DNA from: Henricia sp. BOLD:AAB3569
Taxonomy: Eukaryota > Echinodermata > Asteroidea > Spinulosida > Echinasteridae
NCBI GenBank assembly: GCA_037783545.1
Contig: JBBELK010000682.1
Coordinates: forward strand, 248,001 to 312,000
Length of the DNA: 64,000 nucleotides
Direction: 5' to 3'
The position numbers and the translations under genes are program-made. Under the pieces are notes generated by a model that was not told where the DNA came from, searched no databases, and worked only from the letters and a program-made list of their open reading frames with translations. Each line of letters opens with the position of its first letter. Positions within the stretch are counted from its first letter, which is position 1. Below, piece by piece: positions 1 to 11,000 of the stretch.

Positions 1-1278
1 TAACCTAATTACATTAGTATATGCATAAAAATCCTTATTTTAGAGGCCCCGCAAAAGTCTGATGTTCTTTAGTAGAGCTGCGACGTTTAAACATTTAAAC
101 GACCGAAATTGAACTATCCGTTTAGAAAAATGCTAAACGGATATCCGAAACCAACTTGTGAAAAAACGATCCTCCCTTTTTCAAAGATCTAATGGCTGTT
201 TTGCGCAGCCAGAAATTTCTAAAGCGGCAATTTTGTTCGTAAGAATCAGGCAGCATACCGCTGTGATGAGCCCAACGGTACGTCGGTAACCTTTGTGGTT
301 TCAAGCCGAAGATGTACAGTTGCATTCGCGGGCGGAAGCGATTTTACTGGTTTACGGTTTAATCTTGTTGAATTCAAAGCAAGGCGGTAAACACTGTTTA
401 CTATATAGCTGAACTTTCGTGGCCTGCATCATGTATGCTCCAATTCAATGAAGTGTCAGTGGTGCCGCGCGAACGCACATGATACCAGGTCAAAGAACTT
501 TTTATTGCGAGCGCGGTAATAAGTTTTACTTTTTGTTATGTTTACTATTCGTTTAGACGTTTAAACGAACGTTAAATTGACGTTTAAACGTTTAGAAAAA
601 TAAACGGTAACTCCCAGCGCTATTCTTTAGCATGGTCACAACAATTTGCCTTATTTTGCAGATCAAAACAATTCTAAGACCGGTTTGTCAATTTTAAAGG
701 GGTTCTCAAGCCTTTTAGCATACAAACTTTATGAGATGAGAGCCTCGTATTCCGACCCTAGCAGAGTAAAAACAGCACACTAAAACACAGTGCTGGGAGG
801 AACACTTTTCCCACTAGATCAACCATCCCCAGGGCAAACTCACCCCGGGCTGCCACTTTTCCATTTAACACTAAAGAGCATAACTGCACTTTAAATTCCT
901 TGAATGTTCTCTTCTTTCTTGGAAAGTATAAATAGATTCTACTTTTACTGCAGTTAACTCAAGGGGTTAATATGTAATACATATATACTCCCCAGGGAGT
1001 TGTGCCCTATGACTAGGGTAATAATATTGTGAAGCGCCATGAGTATCCCATTGGATAGATATGTGCGCTATATAAGATACCATTATTGCATTCTGCATTA
1101 AGTTCTAGTACGATCAATGAAAGTAAACAAAATCTACTTTCTTAAGATCAATTGGGACAACTTTCCACATAAACAAGTTTGACAATCAGATCTTTAATGG
1201 GCTTACACTAACTCAAATAAAAGCATTAGAAGTAAAATGCCCGTTTCCCCTTTCCTCCCATGTTATATTTGCATGCAG
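1..1278. other. Intron upstream of the first neurexin exon in the window
   Basis: No coding exon is recognised here. The stretch ends in the acceptor ttgcatgcag before 1279. It contains several GTTTAAAC palindromes (about 84-100 and 559-590) in AT-rich DNA, probably the ends of an old repeat whose borders I cannot define. At about 1012-1088 there is a segment ending in tatgtgcgctatataag that resembles the 3' part of the SINE at 56172-56460. The 67-codon open frame on the minus strand (122-325) has no recognisable features. Confidence 0.6.
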
Positions 1279-2043
1279 CCGGAGATGACTTTGAAAGCGG
1301 CACACTCGACTACCGTTACATCGACGTGGGAAGCCTCCTGAGCCGACGTCATCTCCCGGGCAACATGGCGCCACCGCCAAACTTCCAGGGTCACATGGAA
1401 CAGTTCATCTACAACAACCACCATTACTTTGACTTGGCGCGCGAAGAAAGCCCCGAATTCATTGAAAACACAGCGAGCTTTGGCGAGCAGATGAGCCGCC
1501 GTCCCATACACGATCCTTTCACTTTCCACACTCCGGAAGTCCACGTCCAGCTACCGCAAGTCAAAACCTACCCCAGTCTGTCGCTGTTCTTTCAATTTAA
1601 GACCACCGACCCGGAGGGCCTGATTTTCTTCACCGAGGGCGAGTTAGACTACATGGCTATAGAACTCGTGGATGGCTTCATCCACTACTCATACAACCTC
1701 GGTGGCGGAGCGAAAATGTTACGGGGTAAAAGCCACGAGCGACTCAACGACAATCGCTGGCATGAAGTCGGTGTATCGCACGACAGTCGGGACCGGCAGG
1801 TTCTCAAGGTGGACTCGCGTTCGGTGCGGTCGCGGTCTTCGGTGGAGGCCAGTAACTTTGACTTCTCGGAGAATCTTTACGTTGGAGGCAAAGAAACCTT
1901 TGAGTTTCTTCCGGAGAAGGTCGAGTCAAGCCAGGGCTACCAAGGTTGCTTGGCATCCCTAGAGATTAATGGAAGACATGAAGACTTGATGGAAACGGCA
2001 GTAAGCATGGAACAGAAGGAGGAATTGACAAGGGGTTGTGAAG
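1279..2043 (+). CDS. NRXN: Neurexin exon: end of LNS4 and all of LNS5
   Basis: The exon lies between the acceptor ttgcatgcag and the donor G|gtaaag, entering with one base owed and leaving in phase 1. It starts inside LNS4 (GDDFESGTLDYRY, then NFQGHMEQFIYN). It then encodes LNS5 from about HDPFTFHTPE through LFFQFKTTDPEGLIFF, LNDNRWHEVGVSHD and YQGCLASLEINGRHEDL to the closing TRGCEG. At 765 bp it is long for an internal exon, and it spans the LNS4-LNS5 linker without an intron. The ATG at 1260 lies in the intron and is not a start codon. Confidence 0.95.
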
Positions 2044-5000
2044 GTAAAGTAATTAACAGCATATGAATGTATAATGACTTTAAGCCCCTGTCATAAGCTA
2101 CTAGCAGTGTCGATTCAAGCTGTAAAATTATAGTAGGGCCAACTCTGTATGGCCCAACTAACTGCAATATTGCACTGCACTCTATGGAACCCTGGGTATA
2201 GAACCGATTCAGGGAACATGATTGAACCGTTCAAACGCATGAATATGGTCTATATTCTACTGCACATTGCACTGCACGGGAACTCAAGTTGAACACTACA
2301 GACACTTACACACAAATCAATACGATGGGAAGGCAAGGCTTGTGCATTATATACTTATATAATGCACAAGCACAGTTATTTTATGCAAGCAAAACTCAAA
2401 AGCATTTTTTAAGCATACTCGAAGAGGAGTTTCAGGCAGAGTTTAAAAATGCAAACATTAAAGGATAATTAAGTCCAGATTCAATCGAGAAGTGGACCTT
2501 ATTGTAGTATAGATCTCTTGATAACTAAGTTATGGGTTAGTTTTTTTGTTCATTGAGCACATGCATGGTTGCTCATTTAGTACAGTTTACATATTTTACA
2601 GTGCATGTAAAGTCCTACGCGGCCTTCGACCAATCCCCCTACACCCTCCCCATTCATCCTCTTTGTAGAATCATGAAAATTGTGAAAACTGTAGACGGCC
2701 TCTTATCTGTATTATTGTACAAATCTCTTAATGATATTGTATTATCATGATAAAACGGCAAAGTGACTACTGTCATTGAACTAACTGTAAAACCATTGCT
2801 AACTTTTATCTTACAGATAAGCATGAGCTGTGCATTGATCATATGTGTAACTTTGGAGGCATCTGCATTCCCGGCTTTGAGACATACACGTGTGACTGCA
2901 GCATGACGAGTTTCATTGGACAACACTGCAGTAATGGTGAGTCCTTTGTCAAAAACTTTGTGACCTGATGCGCGCAGTGGTACGCCACGCACCATGACGT
3001 GCGCCGTGGCATGATGTGCATTGTTGTGCACTCCATATTTAATTTTCCGCTTTTTTGCCCTATGAACGGGCCATATTTTGTTACCGAGCATAAAAAGAGC
3101 GCCCTCAATAATTTCGCAAAGCAAACTTGTGCAAGTCTAGTCGCCAAGCAAGTGCCATGGCATACGGCGCTGGTGTACTGTAGATGCTTAATGCGGTGCT
3201 GCACGGCGTGCAAATCGCGACTGCAATGAGTTGCCAAGCGGACGTGTACAAGTCTAATTCCAAGGCAAGCGCCATTTTTGCCTGCATCGCAAACTGGCAG
3301 CGACCATGCATTGCGTGTGTGTGTGCTGTGCATGTGCTGCATGGGGCACGCGATGCGGCATGCAGCGGGCAACAAACCGATTTTACTGGCCGCTTTTGCT
3401 GGCTCGTCTTCAACGATCGATGTTTCCTAGATTCTTTTTTATTATCTACACTTGTACAAGGTAAATATTTAAACAAAACTGGTTCTTGTGATTGTTGAAA
3501 TGTTTTTGACATTGCACGATGATGGTGCACGATGATGGTGTAATTTAAAACGATAAGTGAAAGCACTTGTGGTGTTTACGCCTCTCCCCTGCCCCTCTGC
3601 CAAGGAAGCCACGCCCCCATAGACATGCCCCTTCCGATTTTATTTTAAAATTCTCCGCTCACACCCCTGTATAAGGGTGGATTCACACTGAGCCTTTTCG
3701 CGCATAAATGCAATGCGCGTCGTTTTGAGGAAAAGGTGGTGTAAAGGGAATTTGGAGTGAAACAACGCACTGAAAACCACAGACTCACAAAAACACTTTC
3801 CACCCAGGTTGATTTTGTGGTTTTCAGTGCATTTGGATCACTCCAAATTCCCTCCAGACTGCTTTTTTTCAAAGCGATGCACGTTGCATTTACACGCAAA
3901 TAGACTTTGGAGTGTTGTTTTGTTCTCCCCCAGTGAGCATTGGCTACCAGTTTGGAGAGGCAGGTGGCCTGATCTCACTCCAGCTGCCTGAGGATCAGTG
4001 GCTTCGGTCTGACAGAGACAGTATGAGTTTTGGATTTGTGGCAGAGTCCCCAGATGCAGTATTGGCGCATGTCGGCAGCGCAACATCAAGCGACTACATC
4101 ACAATAAAGATGGTCAGTTCTTGGCTTGATGCTTGACTTTAAAGCCCTTGTACATCATTTGCAGTTACCCAAAATGTTACTTCACAAGTTGACAAGAAAA
4201 ACCCGACTAAAAGTGTTGATAGCAATGGTAACAAACACAACATGATTTGTTTTTTGGTGTAAAGATGGTACCTTTGTGGGAGATATTGCCAACTGAAGCT
4301 GGTTTTTTTTTTAAAGTTGTTTGCAGACAACTTTTTTACCATTCCGAAGTTTTACTGCATCTATGTGACTGAAAAAGCAGTTTATCAACTGTTTCTGTTT
4401 TCCAAACATGTAATCTGTCTTTAAAGGCCCTATGTATCATTTGCAATGACCCCAAAAGTTAATCAATGAGTTGACAGGGAAACCTTACTCAAAGTAAAGA
4501 TTGAACTGTTAGCAACTATCCAATGAAATGTTTCCGCCCGAGATGATGTAATTTTACCAGAAAATAGTTTATAAAGATGAAATTATTTAGATCGTTTGCA
4601 AAAGATTTACTTCTCATCTGGGCGGTCGTAAATGGGCGCTGTGTACTGCGCGATGTTCCAACGCGATGCATCGCTTGGGTCGCGCACACACGCAGTATGA
4701 CGTGTGTCACAGAGTGCATGACGCGAGCCACAGAGTATGCGACTGACTGAGAACGAATATTTGAAACACACAGCCAAGACCGGTAAAACACATATGGATT
4801 TTCATGTTTTTAGAAGACGTGGTACATTTGACAGAGCTGAAATTTCTTCGGATGAGTTTGTTGATGTCTTTCTTTTGATTTATAATGGTTTTATTCCCAG
4901 GATCGCTCTAAAACAGATCATCTATAGGGCCTTTAAGCAGAAGGTCCGCAGTTGGCCAAGTTGTTTTTCACTGCATCCAGATTGCCCAAATTCGTGGACA

Positions 5001-8000
5001 TTTGTCCACATTTGTTTTCCATTTGTCTGAGACAGTTTCTTCCCTCAAAACTTCCTGCAGGTGTCGGGTTATTTGTACGTCTCCTATAACTTTGGTAGTG
5101 CTGACCACCATGTTATTGGTGAGAGGACGTATCGCGTCAGCGATGGCCGATACCACACAGTGCAGTTCACTCGCCGTGGAGCCAACTCGACACTCCAGGT
5201 GGATTATTACCCAAAAGTGGAGCTCTTCCAAAACTCCGGAAAAAGTAAGTTGCTTTTAATAAAAGAAGTGTTATGGGAATCCCTCTCAGGATCCTTTAGG
5301 TTTGCCACAAGTTCAGGGGGCAATTTCATAAAGCCAGTTAGCACCCATTTTCTTGAAAAAAATTAATTCCCTGCAAGCAAACCAAATTGCATGCTAACCT
5401 ACAAATTGCTTGCTAACGTAACGCCATTTTTTTTTAGGGCAAACCCTAATTGACATTTTTTTTCCGTCCCCATACTCGGCAAAATACAAGGATCCTGCAG
5501 GTTTACCACAATTTCAGGGGGAAATTTTATAAAGCATGTTAGCACCCATTTTCTGATTAAGCAGTGCTTTCTCAATTTCATAAAATTCATTCCCTGCTTA
5601 AGCAGAGCTGCCAACCCTCCCGGAGTTGGGGAAGATAACTTGGAAAACGGGTTCGTTCCGTGACTCCAAACACATCTAAAAATCCCCAAGGTTGTTAATT
5701 GACAATCCAGGAGGGTTTTTATCCATGTCAGGACTCACAAAATTAGTCATTTTCCAAAGAATCTGTTGCAAAATCCGGGAGGGTTGGCAGCTCTGCTTAA
5801 GCACCAAGCAAACCAAATTGCATGCTAACCTACAAATTTTTTTGTAACGTAACGCCATTTTTTTAAAGACAAAAACGACACATTTTCCAATAGATATTCA
5901 GCTGTTGTTGAAATATCCCAGTTGACAACAGGCAAGGGTTATCTGTGGTGGTGACAATCGCCCCAAAATGGATGCATTATTACCAATGTTAGTATTTGAA
6001 AATGTTGACGTTGACACAACCAAAGCAGTCGATGAATGCATTGAACAAAACAGACGACAGCGTTGCGCGCACATTCTCTTTGCGTGCTTAAAACAACAAG
6101 CTATATGAAATATGCTCTTGATTTATGGATTTTTTGTGCTGTGCTTAATCAAAAAATTTAGATTAAACGTAACATGTTTTGACGACAAGTTCTTAGATCA
6201 TAGTTTTAGAGCACTTGTTCTGTTTGATCCTATTTTGATCGCAGTTTTAGATTACTAAAGGCTGGATTCATAGTGAATCTTTTCACGGGTTCATGCGCAT
6301 AAATGTGCGTTGCTTTTTTTTAAAAATGGCTTGGAGGGAATTTGGTGTGAATTTAACCGACGCACTGAAAATAACAAAAACTCTTGCTGCCAAAATGGAT
6401 TCTGTAGTTTTCAGTGTGCGTCATTTCACTCCACGTCATTGTGCCGAGTTTTCTCAAAATGACGCGCGTCAAATTTACACATGTTAACAAGTCTGTGTGA
6501 ATCCAGCCTAATCTCGATCACCTTCTGTTTGATCTTGCTTGGATCGCAATTTTAGATCAGTAATCTTGATCACATTGTTTGAACCCAGTTGGATCGCAGT
6601 TTTAGATCACTAATCTTAGGGGGCCATCCACAGTTGTCAATATTTTACATTTTCACAGTTCTACTGAGTGTAGTATTTTTCAAGACCCCCTCCCTCCCCC
6701 CAAACAGTCACATTGGAGGTACTGTAGTGCACGGTACAGCACGGTTGAAGATCGGCGTTTGGAACACGGTAGAACACGGTAGGAACACGGTAGAGCACGG
6801 TACAGCCGGTGCCAACACGATATCAACACGACGCAACACGGTTGAGCACGGTGTCAGCACGGTAGAGATGCGCTACGGTAGTGTCGGTAGCGATGCGGCA
6901 GAGCACGGTAGATCCCGGTAGAGCAAGGCAAGAAAAGAAAATTGTATAAATTGAGCAATTTTTCATACCGCGCTCTGCCGTGTTGGCACCGTGTGGCTAC
7001 CGCACTCTACCGCGCTGTGCCGTGTTCCTACCGCACTGTACCGTGTTCCTATCGTACTGTACCGTGAGACTACCTCCCTTCCCCCTTCTTACTCTTTGTA
7101 GAATCGTGAAAATGTTAACAACTTTATACGGCCCCTTAGTCACCTTCTGTTTGATCCGCCCCCGTGGGTACCCGGGTTTAGAATAGGTACCCTGCATCCC
7201 CCTTGCATTTCGTAAGAGGCGAAAAGATGGAGGCAACTTGTTTGCCGTGAGTTGCGACTCGTGTCGATGGAAGACGGGATCCTGGAGGTTGAGGATTCTG
7301 GGGGCTGTGGCTCCCATGATATCCAACACACCTCTTTGGCCCTTATTTCATCTAGACGAGCGGTCTGAATGGCCCGTTCAGATCAATCGGCTGGTCGTGT
7401 CAAGCCCTATGTGCTGAGGTCCAACATTCGATGTATCGATATTTTCTGTACATTCCTTGTACTTTACTTTTTTCTAGACATCAGAATTAGTCAATGTTTT
7501 CATTTCCTCAGCCATAGTAAGCGACGGCTCATGGGTCAATCAAGTATGATTCTTATCATATCTGAGTATATCATTCCTGTAACTCTGGTGTGTAACTACA
7601 GTTTTAACGTAGCTCTGCGCATCCCCGTTGTTGGGCTCCATGGTGGGTGGAGAACAGGTATGATGAATTTTAAACTACAATAACATGGCCTCCCACAAAA
7701 AAAAAAAACGAAATCTTCAAGAATCAGACTCAGAACCAGATAACCCAGACATTGTATCTCAAACAAATACTTGGAACAAGTTCTTTGAAATAATTTCTAC
7801 TGATGATAACTTCCCTATTACAAAACTATCACCATTTGCTATTGACAAAGCTCTCTGTGGCATGGTGGGTACTGTAAAATCTGCTAAAAAGCTAAGAAAA
7901 CCCCCTACCGGCAGCCTGCTTGTTGAAGTAACTACGGAAATCCAAAGTCAGAACATGATGAAAATCCAAAAATTTGCAGATATACCCGTCATTGTACGTC

Positions 8001-11000
8001 CTCATAAAACACTAAACAGCAGCAAAGGTGTGTTGAAGACACGTGAACTAAATGACTTAACAGAAGCTGAAATACTTGACCACCTGATCACTCAAAATGT
8101 CACCTATGTCAAAAGAATAACAATCAGGAAAAATGACTTAACCATCGCCACTGGCACCTATACATACTGACTTTTGGTACAACCAAACCTCCTGACTTCA
8201 TTAAACTTGGATATCTCAGGCTAAAAATTGATAAGTTTATCCCTAACCCTCTTCGATGCTTCCAGTGCCAAAAATTTGGCCATGGTGCACAAGCATGTAT
8301 AGGGGAAGACTTTTCTGTTCACGTTGTGGTGAACCTGATCATAACGGACAAGACTGTCACAATAATCCCAACTGTAAGAATTGCCAAGGTGACCACATGG
8401 CCTCGTCAAGAGACTGCCCAGTATGGAAATATGAAAAACAAGTCCAATATCTTAAGGCAATGAATGACATCAGCTACCCGGAAGCTAAGGAAATGGCTAA
8501 AGCACAATACCCAAATAAATCTACATATGCCAAGGCTGCTGCACATACAAAACAAATACGACACACTGAATGCCAAACTACTCTGACATGGATTACGACC
8601 GAAAAACCAACGCATTACATTGAAACTACAAAACCAAACCCACCTCTAACTAAATCAATCAGCTGTCAAACAGATCCACTTAAAGAAACAACTCACCAGG
8701 AAAACAATCATACCAGAACTCGCTCTACTACTAGTAAGACAGAACAACCATCCACTAGTGGCTACTCAAAGGAAAAACCATCAGGAAAAGATCCAACAGA
8801 TCCACTTAAAGAAACAACTCACCAGGAAAACAATCATACCAGAACTCGCTCTACTACTAGTAAGACAGAACAACCATCCACTAGTGGCTACTCAAAGGAA
8901 AAACCATCAGGAAAAGATCCAAATAAAAAATCAAATCATGATCAGAGTGAGCGTAACAAAAAAGCAAACAAAAATCCAATCAAGATCCAAAACAAATACA
9001 GTAGTTTAGACGATGAAGCTGAAGATATGGAAGTATACTACACAGAATTACAAAATGCATCAACCAACGTAAAACAAAGAACAAGAAGTAGATCACCCAA
9101 ATCAAAAATGAAATGACACAATGTTCAATGTAATTAACCTATTTAATTTAAAGTAACTAACTTAATTAATTTACGTAGTTAACTTAATTTTCCAAATTAA
9201 CTTAACTATTTACATTTATGAACAAAGCTAAAATTATTCAATGGAACTGTAGAGGATTCAAAGGTAACTTTAATGAGATTAAGCTCTTAATTCAGAGACA
9301 CAACCCAGATCTGTTTGCCCTTCAGGAAACTCACTTGAAGGAAACAGATAATATAAACTTGAAATCCTACCATATGTATAATACGTACGACTCATCTGAA
9401 GAACGAGCCAAAGGTGGTTCTTCACTGTTAATAAAACAAAATATTATTCACAGCTGTATTCCCTTAAATACTAATTTGCAAGCTATTGCTGCCCAAATCA
9501 CATTACATAAGTCATTTACTGTATGTTCTATTTATATACCACCCACCTTTAATTTAAAACAAACCGATTTAGATAACCTTGTTGATCAGCTTCCAACCCC
9601 ATATATATTACTAGGAGATTTTAATGGACATAACCCCATTTGGGGCTCTGATAATTATAATACAAAGGGTAAAATAATAGAAAAGTTTATTGCTGATCAA
9701 ACACTTTGTTATCTCAATAATGGCTCTCATACCTACTTACACCCTGGTTATGGCTCATACTCGGCTATAGACCTCACACTTACTGTCCCTGATCTAGTTT
9801 CAGACTTTTCATGGATGGTTTTTGATGATTTATGCGGAAGTGATCACTTTCCCATCATTCTAGAAAGTGATCAATCACTTAGTGAAGAATATATTCCTAA
9901 ATGGAATTTTAATAAAGCTGATTGGAAATCCTTCTCTGAACAATGTAAAGAAAAACTTATTAATATTGAATTTGTTGAAGAAACCAATCCAATCAGTACT
10001 TATACAAACATATTAATTTCTATAGCAGATAAAACAATTCCTAAAACATCAACAAATCCATTTAAACCACATTTACCTTGGGATGACCTTGAATGTAAGG
10101 AAGCCAGAAAAGCTCGTAAAAAAGCAGAACGAAGATTTAATCACAATCCAACCTCAGGAAATTTAGCCCAAGTTAAAATTCTGAGAGCCAAAGCTCGTCA
10201 AATTATTAATAAAAAAAAAAGAAACAGCTGGAAAAATTATGTCTCTCAATTAACCACACATACTCCCTTGAGCAAAGTTTGGAATATGGTCAAAAAAATG
10301 AACGGTAGAAAAGCAAAATCAGGAATTAAACACCTTAAAAAAGATAATGAGCTTCTTACCTCCAAGGAAGATATAGCCGAAGAATTAGCCAAAACATTTG
10401 AAAAAAATTCATCTACTAATAACTATTCGAAAGAATTTCAACGTATTAAAGAAAAGAATGAACGCTATCGCTTAAATTTTACTTCTAAAAATGAAGAAAA
10501 TTATAATAAACCCTTTACATTTGAAGAACTAATGACAGCTCTCCAGAAATCCCATGATACAGCTGCTGGACCTGACCAAATTCATTATCAACTATTAAAA
10601 CACCTCCCTGATGAGTGTCTGAACTCTTTGTTAAACATCTTTAATATTATCTGGGATACTGGTGATGTTCCACTATTGTGGAAACATGCCACTGTTATTC
10701 CTATACCTAAACCAGGCAAAGATCATACAAATCCATCTAACTATCGACCAATAGCTCTCACTTCATGTTTATGTAAAACAATGGAGAGGATGATTAATAA
10801 CAGACTTGTATGGTTTCTCGAAACCAATGGACTAATAACAAATTATCAGTGTGGCTTTAGGAAAAACCGCAGTACCATGGATCACTTAGTAAGACTTGAA
10901 ACCTTCGTCCGAGATGCCTTTATCAAAAAAGAACATGCCGTAGCAATATTTGTTGATCTAGAAAAGGCATACGACACAACATGGAAGTATGGTACAATGA

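Larger units (their letters stand above)
2044..2816. other. Neurexin intron between LNS5 and EGF-C exons
   Basis: The donor is gtaaag and the acceptor cttacag. It contains a near-perfect 32-bp hairpin at about 2339-2370, with 13-base arms TGTGCATTATA-type around tactta. A MITE-like copy lies at 2578-2702 and is listed separately. I see no other structure. Confidence 0.6.

Noticed and set aside
1260-1262. ATG at 1260 as start of the first neurexin ORF
   Set aside because: It precedes a good acceptor at 1277-1278, and the encoded sequence starts in the middle of an LNS domain.
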